From: Acinetobacter sp. WC-141
GTDB lineage: Bacteria; Pseudomonadota; Gammaproteobacteria; Pseudomonadales; Moraxellaceae
Assembly (NCBI RefSeq): GCF_000313935.1
Contig: NZ_AMSS01000044.1
Coordinates: 85,061 to 149,060, forward strand
Length of the DNA: 64,000 bases
Direction of reading: 5' to 3'
The notes under the pieces are model-generated. The model searched no databases. It saw only the letters and a list, made by a program, of their open reading frames with translations, and was not told the origin of the DNA. Shown piece after piece: positions 57,029 to 64,000 of the stretch (position 1 is its first letter; each line of letters starts with the position of its first letter). A program made the position numbers and the translations under genes.

Positions 57029-57997
57029 ATGAAAAATTTAACCCTTCCAACTTATGAAGATGTCGCAGCCGCTGCTGAACGTATAAAAGGTTTGGTCAAT
57101 AAAACCCCTGTTTTAACTTCACGTACTGTTAACAATGAATTTGAAGCAGAAGTATTCTTTAAATGTGAGAATTTTCAACGTGTTGGCGCTTTCAAATTTC
57201 GTGGTGCAATGAATGCACTTTTGCAATTCAATGATGCTCAAAAAAAAGCTGGTGTGGTTGCTTTCTCTTCGGGAAACCACGCACAAGCGATTGCACTGTC
57301 AGCAAAAACTCTTGGTATTCCAGCCATAATCGTTATGCCCCAAGATGCTCCTGCTGCAAAAATGGCAGCAACACGAGAATACGGCGCAGATATTGTTGAA
57401 TTTGACCGCTATACAGAAGATCGGGAAAAAATTGGAAAAGAAATAGCTGAAAAAAATGGCCTGACACTCATTCCATCTTATGACCATCCTCATGTAATTG
57501 CTGGACAAGGAACGGCTGCAAAAGAGTTATTTGAAGAAGTGGGTGACTTAGATTATCTGTTTGTATGTTTAGGTGGTGGTGGTTTATTGGCAGGTTCTGC
57601 CCTGTCTGCTCGCCAGCTCTCGCCTAACTGTAAAATATATGGTGTTGAACCTGCTTTAGGAAATGATGGACAAATGTCATTTAGAAAAGGAGAAATTGTT
57701 CATATTGATACGCCGCAAACCATTGCCGATGGTGCTCAAACTCAATATCTAGGCAAACTAACATTCCCTATTATTCAAAAGAATGTAGATGACATTTTGA
57801 CAGTAGAAGATGAAGACCTGATTAGCTGTATGAAGTTCTTTGCTGAAAGAATGAAAATGGTGGTTGAACCGACAGGCTGTCTCGGATTTGCTGCTGCGCG
57901 TAATTTAAAACATGAGTTAAAAGGCAAACGTATAGGCATCATTATTAGCGGTGGCAATGTCGATATTTCTAAATATGTAGAATTTTTATCTGCGTAA
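57029..57997 (+). CDS. Hydroxyaspartate ammonia-lyase/Ser-Thr dehydratase-like PLP enzyme (BhcB-like)
   Basis: PLP fold-type II enzyme of 322 residues. The Schiff-base lysine lies in GAFKFRGAMNAL, the phosphate-binding loop is GGGGLLAG, and SSGNHAQA is the substrate loop. VEPALGND carries Glu and Asp at the spacing of the Mg site in serine racemase and hydroxyaspartate dehydratases. There is no C-terminal ACT domain, so it is not biosynthetic IlvA. The family includes threo-3-hydroxyaspartate ammonia-lyase, serine racemase and BhcB. Pairing with an OCD-family gene and absence of other threonine genes favours action on 3-hydroxyaspartate, giving iminosuccinate/oxaloacetate. That specificity is inferred. 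Confidence 0.8.
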   Translation: MKNLTLPTYEDVAAAAERIKGLVNKTPVLTSRTVNNEFEAEVFFKCENFQRVGAFKFRGAMNALLQFNDAQKKAGVVAFSSGNHAQAIALSAKTLGIPAIIVMPQDAPAAKMAATREYGADIVEFDRYTEDREKIGKEIAEKNGLTLIPSYDHPHVIAGQGTAAKELFEEVGDLDYLFVCLGGGGLLAGSALSARQLSPNCKIYGVEPALGNDGQMSFRKGEIVHIDTPQTIADGAQTQYLGKLTFPIIQKNVDDILTVEDEDLISCMKFFAERMKMVVEPTGCLGFAAARNLKHELKGKRIGIIISGGNVDISKYVEFLSA

Positions 57998-58006
57998 TAA
58001 AAGTCG

Positions 58007-58060
58007 ATGTCTATCTATGATGCCAATTAATGCGTCATAAGTAGACATTACATGTCTACT
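58007..58060 (+). repeat. Three-arm palindromic cluster between the dehydratase and OCD genes
   Basis: Arm A (58007-58020, starts ATGTCTA) matches the complement of arm B (58035-58048, ends TAGACAT) at 12 of 14 positions. Arm B also lies within a perfect 9-base palindrome with arm C: AGTAGACAT at 58040-58048 and ATGTCTACT at 58052-58060, three bases apart. The arms share TAGACAT with the operators upstream of the dehydratase. It could be an operator or an RNA switch with two exclusive pairings. Confidence 0.65.
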
Positions 58061-58110
58061 CGTCTCTCGATCTGTTCGCGTCTTAATTTAAATAAACTTT
58101 TGGAGATGTG

Positions 58111-59022
58111 ATGAGATTTATTTCTGAGTCTGAATCTTCTGCTCTCATCAATCATGAACTGGCTTATGACGCCATTTACCAAGCTTTAATTGCTGCAACT
58201 CAAACGGACACTCAAAGTTTTCCTGTAGTTCACGGTCATGCGTCCGATAGCAAAAATACATTTAGTGTTAAATCATCGGCGACTCAGCACTTAGCTGGTC
58301 TTAAAGTTGGTTCTTTTTGGGAAGATAACCCTAAAAATGGTTTGCCTCGCCATAACGCACTCATTTTATTATTTAATCAGACCAACGGAAAAATGGCAGC
58401 AGCCATTGAAGCAGGCAAAGTTAATGCATTTCGAACAGCTGCGTCTAATGCTGTTGCAACTCATGTACTTGCAAGAAAAGATTCAAAAGTATTAGCGATA
58501 TTTGGTACAGGAAATCAGGCAAAATATGAATGTGAAGCTTTAGCAAAAATTAGAAATTTCGAGCAGATTTTGATAGTTGGACGCAACTCAAGTAAAGCTG
58601 AAAAAATGGCAGAAGCTCTAAAGCAATTAGGGATTGAAATTAAAATTACTGATGCAAAAGAAGCTTGTGAACAGGCTGATATTATTGTGACCACAACCTC
58701 CTCCCACACTCCTCTTTTTAAAGCAGAATGGGTAAAAAGCGGTACTCATATTTCATCTATGGGTTCAGATAAACAAGGCAAACAAGAACTTCCGCCAGAG
58801 TTATTTGCACATAGTGGTTTATTTTGTGATCTGAATAGCCAGTCTAAAGTCATTGGTGAATTCCAACACGCGCCCGAGTCTGCAATTTTAATAAATATCG
58901 GTGATGTGCTTTTAGCAAATGCTCAAGGAAGACAGTCTCAGGAACAAATCACAATTTATGATAGTTCAGGGTTATCTATACAAGATTTATATATCGCCCA
59001 AAAAATTTTAGAAATTTCTTAA
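58111..59022 (+). CDS. Ornithine cyclodeaminase/mu-crystallin family enzyme (BhcD-like)
   Basis: NAD(P)-dependent enzyme of 303 residues with the family layout: N- and C-terminal dimer/substrate part (GLKVGSFWEDNP, lysine in the active site; AGKVNAFRTAASNAVAT) and a Rossmann domain with IFGTGNQAKYECEAL and ADIIVTTTSS. Members include ornithine cyclodeaminase, alanine dehydrogenase, imine reductases and BhcD (iminosuccinate reductase). The preceding dehydratase-like gene makes an imine in its predicted reaction, which supports an imine reductase here. ATG 58111 follows TTTGGAGATG. The 113-base gap to the dehydratase holds the palindromic cluster. Confidence 0.82.
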   Translation: MRFISESESSALINHELAYDAIYQALIAATQTDTQSFPVVHGHASDSKNTFSVKSSATQHLAGLKVGSFWEDNPKNGLPRHNALILLFNQTNGKMAAAIEAGKVNAFRTAASNAVATHVLARKDSKVLAIFGTGNQAKYECEALAKIRNFEQILIVGRNSSKAEKMAEALKQLGIEIKITDAKEACEQADIIVTTTSSHTPLFKAEWVKSGTHISSMGSDKQGKQELPPELFAHSGLFCDLNSQSKVIGEFQHAPESAILINIGDVLLANAQGRQSQEQITIYDSSGLSIQDLYIAQKILEIS

Positions 59023-59034
59023 TATTGATCATTT

Positions 59035-59061
59035 AACTGCATCGTATAGGCTGATGCAGTT
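59035..59061 (+). terminator. Hairpin after OCD-family gene
   Basis: AACTGCATC and GATGCAGTT form a perfect 9-bp stem with a 9-base loop. The tail (AGATTAAAA) lacks a T-run, so it is a weak or factor-aided terminator. Confidence 0.5.
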
Positions 59062-59117
59062 AGATTAAAACATCTTTCTTTTTATAACGCTTTGCGAATT
59101 CTCTCTTAAAATCAGAA

Positions 59118-59732
59118 TTAATCTTGAGTAAAAATTTTGGCAAAAGACGCTATATATTGCTCAGCCTTTGCCTCATAATTTTGAAAACCTGAATCAAATA
59201 CCCATCTTTCAATTTCAGATTTTTTGACTAAATTTTGCAAATAAAGTTGATGATGTTTGTCTAATTCTTCTCTTAAACTTCTTAGCATGAGTTCATTTAA
59301 ACCAGCGGGAGGATTCAGACCTGTATCTAAAATACTAGGCGCAAATGCCACACTTTTGAGTTCCAATTGATGGGCTGTTTTCACAACAGTTTTTATCGCA
59401 GTCTCGATTCTTTCTATCGTGAAATCTTCTGGTGCCCCCATCCCGACAAGTAAAACATTAGAGGCTTGTATGGTTGATGGAGTTTGATTTATTAAAAGAA
59501 CATCATTCAATTTCGCGCTGAACCCGTTATTTTTTCGTATTTCATTTAGTCTTCCATTTAGAGCTTCATCTAAATGTGCCAATCCACCCGAAAAAGAGCG
59601 GTTATGCATTTCATGTTCAAAAATACAAGCACAGGAAAGTTCAACCTCAGCCGAGGTACAATCCCAAGTCACGAGTTCGATGTCTAGATTTTGGTAACTT
59701 CCAATTTTTGTTTGCTTTATATCTGTGCTCAT
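59118..59732 (-). CDS. Stand-alone M17 leucyl aminopeptidase N-terminal domain protein
   Basis: A 204-residue cytoplasmic protein matching only the macro-like N-terminal domain of M17 leucyl aminopeptidases: GLAHLDEALNGRLNEIRKNNGF, then VLLVGMGAPEDFTIERIETAIKT and LKSVAFAPSILDTG. The C-terminal zinc peptidase domain is missing and no second ORF carries it, so it is not a peptidase. The last ~50 residues are charged and helical. It is 18 bases downstream of the AlgE-like porin gene on the same strand and likely co-transcribed. Its role is unknown; a regulatory or scaffold function is possible. Confidence 0.72.
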   Translation of the reverse strand: MSTDIKQTKIGSYQNLDIELVTWDCTSAEVELSCACIFEHEMHNRSFSGGLAHLDEALNGRLNEIRKNNGFSAKLNDVLLINQTPSTIQASNVLLVGMGAPEDFTIERIETAIKTVVKTAHQLELKSVAFAPSILDTGLNPPAGLNELMLRSLREELDKHHQLYLQNLVKKSEIERWVFDSGFQNYEAKAEQYIASFAKIFTQD

Positions 59733-59750
59733 ATTTTTTCTCTTCTGGTT

Positions 59751-61211
59751 TTACCATCCATATTTAAGCTCAAGGCCTAAATAGTTTGCATCTTTACCAC
59801 CTGCTCTCTTAACTGTATCTCCAACTTCAAAGTGAACCCCTTCGGCAGCCACAGACAAATTAGCATTTATTTTTTGGTCTGCTCTCAATTGAATATATGC
59901 CCCTGTCCAGCTTGAGCCTTGGCCTGCTGTGTTTGCCATGCTGTTATTGCCTTGGAAATAAACTGCGTCGTGGGTGGTTTCACGCCACTGAAAACCTAAA
60001 GCACTTAACAGAGTAAGTTTATCTGAAGGCTTAAGTGTCAGAGAGGGTTTTATGTGAATAATATTGCTGTAGCCACTGTAACCCGCCAAAGTAAAGTATG
60101 AGCCGTTTGCAAAGAGCTGGTTAAAAGTATTGAGTTCATTATCGTTGGCGTTTTTATCACCTGTAGCAATATCAAACTGGACGCCTAAACGCGGCGACCA
60201 AGCTTGGTCAGCAAACGTGTATCCTGTAATGCTACTGAGTCCCCATGCCTGAATAGTTTGTCCACCAATCCTTCCATGTTGAAACATACCTTCAACATCC
60301 CAATCGATATTATTCTTTTTACCCATATGGCGAAGGTCATATAAGTCTCTAATTTCATTACCCTTAACGCTTGTAAAAGATGCATTATCCCGTTCATAAC
60401 GTGAGTAATAACCAGATAACTCACCTCCCCACACATTTTGTTTATCTACACGAAAGCCACTAAAACTTAAATTACTTTTCGAGTGGTCATTAAAAGTTGA
60501 ATCTTTTTCAATTTGAACAGGTCTAGTGAGATAACCTAAAACTCTCCAATCGCCATATTCATAACCAGACCAAATGCCATCGAAGGCTTGCCGAACGTTT
60601 GGCCCCTCGCGATTTGAAATAAAGCGTTGTAAGTCAAAAGCCATCTCTTGACGGCCAACTCTAAACTTAAAAGTTCCGTTATTTAAAGGACTCACCCAAG
60701 CAATAAAAGCTTGCTCTACATCAAGTCTATTCTGGTCGGTGCTGCTAATATTCTTTTTATCAAACGCTCTTGCATCACTAAGCTGAGTAAATAATTGTAA
60801 ATGATCGCCAATACGTGCATCTGCATGAACTTGTAATCTTTGAATTAAATAGCGATCGGCTTGATTATTTCCGCTGCCAAATCTCGCATTATTATTGACT
60901 TCAAAACGCTCACGAATATTCGCACCCAATGACAAATAATTATTATTGCCAAAGGGTATATATTTGAAATCATCGCCTATTTTCTTTGGTACACACGAGT
61001 TTTTTAAAACATCCCAATTTTCTTGCCAACGATTGGTTGAAATTTTTGGACGAGTTGGACATGTATTTATATTTGAAGCTTCATTTTCTGCATGAGCAAA
61101 TTCATAAAGAAATAAACTCCCCGTAAGCAAGAAACTCATTTTTATAATTTTGAGATAATTTTCTGAGGTCTTAGTGCGATATTTTCTATCATTAGAAATA
61201 GGCTGGGCCAT
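59751..61211 (-). CDS. AlgE-like (alginate export family) outer membrane porin
   Basis: A predicted 18-stranded outer membrane barrel of about 486 residues. The signal peptide is around residues 25-42 (SFLLTGSLFLYEFAHA), and the barrel shows repeated alternating strands such as LGANIRERFEVNNNARFG, RVGRQEMAFDLQRF and WSGYEYGDWRVLGYLTRP, closing with NYLGLELKYGW. The family includes alginate exporters, but Acinetobacter has no alginate cluster here, so passage of a small organic solute is more likely. ATG 61211 is used; an internal ATG at 61139 would give a shorter signal peptide. The M17-domain gene follows. Confidence 0.78.
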   Translation of the reverse strand: MAQPISNDRKYRTKTSENYLKIIKMSFLLTGSLFLYEFAHAENEASNINTCPTRPKISTNRWQENWDVLKNSCVPKKIGDDFKYIPFGNNNYLSLGANIRERFEVNNNARFGSGNNQADRYLIQRLQVHADARIGDHLQLFTQLSDARAFDKKNISSTDQNRLDVEQAFIAWVSPLNNGTFKFRVGRQEMAFDLQRFISNREGPNVRQAFDGIWSGYEYGDWRVLGYLTRPVQIEKDSTFNDHSKSNLSFSGFRVDKQNVWGGELSGYYSRYERDNASFTSVKGNEIRDLYDLRHMGKKNNIDWDVEGMFQHGRIGGQTIQAWGLSSITGYTFADQAWSPRLGVQFDIATGDKNANDNELNTFNQLFANGSYFTLAGYSGYSNIIHIKPSLTLKPSDKLTLLSALGFQWRETTHDAVYFQGNNSMANTAGQGSSWTGAYIQLRADQKINANLSVAAEGVHFEVGDTVKRAGGKDANYLGLELKYGW

Positions 61212-61320
61212 ATAATTATCCACGGTAATAAACAGGTCATTGCAGAGACTTAGTCTTTTACGCTCACACCGCCCTTAGGCCATATGAGCATTGATTTCGA
61301 ACAATCATTAAGACAATAAA

Positions 61321-62235
61321 TTACTTTGTAGCAGCATGAATTTCGGCAATATAACCACCCGGGAACTGTACCATTGCCGCCTCACGACCCTCTGATTTAT
61401 AGGCATTCACCAAGACTGTCACACCCGCTTTTGTGGCTTTATCTAAAGTCTCTGATAAATTTTTGACTTCATAACCCGTCATATCGTGCCCATATGGATA
61501 TGGAAGATGACCATCAGTAACCAATACTGTCATTTTGCCGAAATCAGATTCAACGCGAATACGTCTATACGTTTCATTTGGGCGTCCAATTTCTACACCA
61601 GCCGCTTTAGGGTTGTCTGAAACCACTTTGCCGTGCGAGAAATTAACGAACTTTTTAACGAAAGAATCGGCACTTTGTTTTGAAACATAAATACGATTTT
61701 CTGGAACAGTTTCCAGTTTGTTATAGCTCGGTTTAGTGGTGTGCCAATAAAGCTGCATATTTACGCCACCCGGCCATTGGATGACTGCATCACGCCCGAT
61801 TGGGTCAGGAAATGCATCAACAATCACATCTGCGCCATTTGCTTTGGCAGACTGTACGGCTGCATCCATATCTTTGACTAAATAGCCTGTTCTTTCCGAG
61901 CCAAAAGGATATGGAACGGGAGTTTTAAAACCAAATACAGACAGTGTTCCTACTGGAGTCAATACAAGTTGAGAAATGGTCTGGCTTGGTGTTGGCGTCA
62001 CCTGAAAAACGCCCTGTTTAGATTTAGTTCCACCAAAAGTCGCGACTAAGCTCTCGGTAAATTTATCGAATTCTTCTGGGTTAACATACACATGCGTTGT
62101 ATCGTATTGAGGAGCTACACCGGGCGCTTCACTTTTTACATTGATTGTTGTTTTGGCAAAAACTTGAGGAACAATGGCAACATTTGTGCCCACTAGCATT
62201 GTGCTTAAAAGCAAGGCTGATAATGATTTACGCAT
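61321..62235 (-). CDS. Exported VOC/glyoxalase-fold protein
   Basis: A 304-residue protein with a Sec signal peptide (cleavage near VFAKTT, residue 27) and two tandem vicinal-oxygen-chelate domains. Each half carries the same pattern: ...VPYPFGSERTGYLVKDMDAAV...PGGVNMQLYWH and ...LPYPYGHDMTGYEVKNLSETL...PGGYIAEIHAA. The repeat shows internal duplication. Substrate and metal are unknown; export is unusual for the family. It lies 31 bases downstream of the DoxX gene on the same strand. Confidence 0.8.
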   Translation of the reverse strand: MRKSLSALLLSTMLVGTNVAIVPQVFAKTTINVKSEAPGVAPQYDTTHVYVNPEEFDKFTESLVATFGGTKSKQGVFQVTPTPSQTISQLVLTPVGTLSVFGFKTPVPYPFGSERTGYLVKDMDAAVQSAKANGADVIVDAFPDPIGRDAVIQWPGGVNMQLYWHTTKPSYNKLETVPENRIYVSKQSADSFVKKFVNFSHGKVVSDNPKAAGVEIGRPNETYRRIRVESDFGKMTVLVTDGHLPYPYGHDMTGYEVKNLSETLDKATKAGVTVLVNAYKSEGREAAMVQFPGGYIAEIHAATK

Positions 62236-62266
62236 AAAAGACTCCGTAAAAATTAAGTACTACAAC

Positions 62267-62698
62267 TTATTGTGACTTTGTTTGTTGATTAGAAAGAATG
62301 GTGACCATTACTAGAGCGGCAATGAGACCGAGGTGTTCAAAGAAACTATTAAAGGTGCTAAAAAATGCTGGACCTGTGTGATTCCAAAAATCGTTTGCAA
62401 CCAGCATCGCTATGGCGGTTAGACAGCCTAAAGCCCCGGCACCTAACCAGACAAAACGATTAAAAATAACCAAGAGCGAACCCACAATTTCAATCAAAAT
62501 CGCTGTAGATGCCCAGAGCCAAGCAGGCTGTAAACCAAAACTCGCCTGCTCCTCAATAGCCATATGAAATCCGATTAATTTATTAATTCCACCGACTAAA
62601 TAGGCTGAAACTAATGCAAGTCGAAGAAGTGGCAGCAATCCATGAATTGATAAGATCTTTTTTACCCACACAGGATTATTATTAATTAAGTCACTCAT
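62267..62698 (-). CDS. DoxX family membrane protein
   Basis: A 143-residue inner-membrane protein with four hydrophobic segments, resembling the DoxX/DUF4267-like group: LRLALVSAYLVGGINKLIGF, AILIEIVGSLLVIFNRF, and a late LGLIAALVMVTIL. DoxX-type proteins are linked to oxidoreductase or redox-protection complexes in some bacteria. It is the first gene of a probable two-gene unit with the exported VOC protein. Confidence 0.75.
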   Translation of the reverse strand: MSDLINNNPVWVKKILSIHGLLPLLRLALVSAYLVGGINKLIGFHMAIEEQASFGLQPAWLWASTAILIEIVGSLLVIFNRFVWLGAGALGCLTAIAMLVANDFWNHTGPAFFSTFNSFFEHLGLIAALVMVTILSNQQTKSQ

Positions 62699-62991
62699 CT
62701 ATTTACCTCATTGGCATTTCGATTTTTAACAACCCTATAAAGTTATAAAAATATTAATATTTTCAAGAAATATGATTTTAATTTAGATATTTAAAATGAT
62801 TATTTATATAGCTCACCAAACAAATTAATTAGCAGACTATATAAAATCAAAAATAACTGTAAACTACTAGATATTCATTTAAATACAAACTGTATCCCTA
62901 AAAGATACAATGATTGATAAGTAGAACATCATAATATAGTTTAGCGACACGCGGTAATCCTCCCATAAATAACCGAAGTTAAAAGTAGAGG
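62699..62991. other. AT-rich gap and outer edge of the IS element
   Basis: About 290 bases between the DoxX start and the transposase stop. The last 50-100 bases must contain the right end of the IS3 element, but with the other end outside the window I cannot set the terminal repeat or target duplication. No gene is seen. Confidence 0.4.
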
Positions 62992-63807
62992 TTAAGCAGC
63001 CATTAGAGGTGGCTTTCCTTTGTTAGCTTGATGTGGTCTTTCATGGTTGTAATGCCACAACCAGTTTGTTGCATAATCTTGTACTTCATCCAAAGTATCA
63101 AATAAATGCTTGCTCAGCCAACTATAACGTATGGTCCGATTATAGCGTTCAATATACGCATTCTGCTGTGGCTTACCCGGTTGAATATATTCAATACGAA
63201 TACCGTGCTCAGTAGCCCAGCGCACAAATTCGTGACTGATAAATTCGGGACCATTATCGCATCGGATCACTAACGGTTTTTCTCTCCACTCCAGCAATTG
63301 ATTCAACGTACGAATAACCCTGATTGTGGGCAATGAGAACCCTGCTTCAATGGCTAGGCCTTCGCGGCGGTAATCATCAATCACATTCAATAATCGAAAC
63401 TTGCGACCATCGGAAAGCTGATCATGCATAAAATCTAATGACCAAACCTGATTTTCTCGGATTGGTTCTTTCAATGGTTCAGGCGCATGCCGTTTTAGTC
63501 TTCTTCTCGGTTTAATACGCAGATTCAGTGCCAACTCACAGTAAATGCGGTAAACCCGCTTGTGATTCCAGCAGCAACTCTCAACATGCCGTAAATACGA
63601 GAAGCACAAACCAAAGCCCCAATCGGAATTTTCCTCAGTGAGTTCAATGAGCTGTTCAGCAATGAGTGCATTGTCATCGCTGAGTTTGGCTTGATAGCGG
63701 TAGCAGGTTTCACTAATGCCAAATGCTTTACAAGCCAAACGAATACTAATGGCATGCTGGGCAACTGCCTGTTGTGCCATCTTACGCCGGCAAGATGGCT
63801 TTACCAC
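62992..63807 (-). CDS. IS3-family transposase OrfB (DDE catalytic part)
   Basis: The 271-residue integrase-like catalytic part. The N-terminal HTH_21 region is followed by the rve core with the three acidic residues: VWSLDFMHD (D), [11 protein letters not shown] (D), and [11 protein letters not shown] (E, 35 residues on). It begins at a GTG that overlaps the end of OrfA in the -1 frame; normal expression is as an OrfAB fusion by frameshifting on AAAAAAG, where the -1 frame reads straight into GTG GTA AAG. The frame is intact, so the copy looks functional. Confidence 0.92.
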   Translation of the reverse strand: MVKPSCRRKMAQQAVAQHAISIRLACKAFGISETCYRYQAKLSDDNALIAEQLIELTEENSDWGFGLCFSYLRHVESCCWNHKRVYRIYCELALNLRIKPRRRLKRHAPEPLKEPIRENQVWSLDFMHDQLSDGRKFRLLNVIDDYRREGLAIEAGFSLPTIRVIRTLNQLLEWREKPLVIRCDNGPEFISHEFVRWATEHGIRIEYIQPGKPQQNAYIERYNRTIRYSWLSKHLFDTLDEVQDYATNWLWHYNHERPHQANKGKPPLMAA

Positions 63808-64000
63808 TTTTTTGCCATCGCTTCCTGGATGATTTCGGCCTTTAATCGCTCTTCCGCATACATCTTTTTAAGTCTGGTATTTTCGGCTTCTAGCTCTTTC
63901 AGTCGAGCCATTAATGATGTATCCATACCACCATATTTGGCACGCCATTTATAAAAGGTAGCATTACTCATGCCGTGTTCACGGCAAAGGGTCGCTACAG
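63801..64000 (-). CDS. IS3-family transposase OrfA (partial)
   Basis: The C-terminal 66 codons of the HTH protein: [20 protein letters not shown] is the end of the helix-turn-helix, followed by a leucine-zipper-like coiled coil ([18 protein letters not shown]) and the end MAKKW. The N-terminus lies outside the window. It ends in the slippery heptamer and TAA, overlapping OrfB. Confidence 0.9.
   Translation of the reverse strand, partial: VATLCREHGMSNATFYKWRAKYGGMDTSLMARLKELEAENTRLKKMYAEERLKAEIIQEAMAKKW

Larger units (their letters stand above)
62992..64000 (-). mobile_element. IS3-family insertion sequence (left part outside window)
   Basis: Two overlapping transposase frames in the -1 relation with a slippery A-AAA-AAG heptamer at the overlap, the standard IS3 arrangement. 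The element continues past the window end, so its full length and flanking direct repeats are unknown. The exact IS name is not assigned. Confidence 0.9.

Noticed and set aside
56150..59022. A complete beta-hydroxyaspartate cycle.
   Set aside because: Only dehydratase-like and imine-reductase-like genes are present; the aldolase and aminotransferase are not in the window.

Overview
The window looks like chromosomal DNA of an Acinetobacter species, most likely in the calcoaceticus-baumannii complex. The base composition is AT-rich. It carries an intrinsic ADC-type class C beta-lactamase next to folE, and the household genes (rpsB-tsf, map, fadE, ahcY-metF, maeB, glnA, ubiCA, trpDC, hemE, sodB) are of Moraxellaceae type. 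The ADC protein differs at several positions from A. baumannii ADC sequences as I remember them, so a sister species such as A. pittii or A. nosocomialis is possible. That species call is inference.

Layout. 1-2.7 kb: rpsB-tsf on the minus strand with an internal terminator, divergent from map. 2.9-7.3 kb: an OmpW porin, a nitrate-type MFS transporter behind a near-perfect sigma-54 promoter, and a second MFS carrier with a tiny overlapping membrane ORF. 7.4-12.8 kb: sthA, lipA, fadE. 12.9-17.1 kb: a CMD-family protein, an inactive-looking C39-like protein, then the methylation cycle genes (SAH riboswitch, ahcY, metF) and rsmE. 17.2-26.9 kb: a PAS-GGDEF-EAL protein, maeB, cca, a DegS-like protease, a Nif3-family protein and sodB. 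27.0-27.4 kb: three tRNA-Asn genes. 27.5-32.6 kb: small proteins, a secreted lipase-like lipoprotein, ubiC-ubiA, and glnA with a second sigma-54 promoter. 33.4-36.7 kb: a peptide transporter plus Xaa-Pro peptidase operon. 37.1-46.9 kb: a GNAT protein and trpG, split from trpD-trpC by an M1 aminopeptidase/TonB receptor pair; then an Smr protein. 47.0-53.4 kb: folE, blaADC, a DUF4105 gene broken by one in-frame amber codon, DUF3015, DUF817 and hemE. 53.6-56.0 kb: an L,D-transpeptidase, pirin and a Ser/His-rich small membrane protein. 56.1-62.7 kb: an accessory metabolic block (YheO/DauR-type regulator, hydroxyaspartate dehydratase-like enzyme, ornithine-cyclodeaminase-family enzyme, stand-alone M17 N-domain protein, AlgE-like porin, VOC protein, DoxX). 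63.0-64.0 kb: one end of an IS3-family element.

The most interesting region is 56.15-59.06 kb. A DauR-like regulator is divergent from a gene pair whose families match two enzymes of the beta-hydroxyaspartate cycle (BhcB and BhcD), without the aldolase or aminotransferase. The two intergenic spaces hold repeated TAGACAT-type palindromes, one of which has three alternative pairing arms. I read this as a possible self-contained route from 3-hydroxyaspartate through iminosuccinate to aspartate under a dedicated regulator. Other strong signals are the SAH riboswitch, the two sigma-54 promoters that suggest shared nitrogen control, and the amber codon in the DUF4105 gene.
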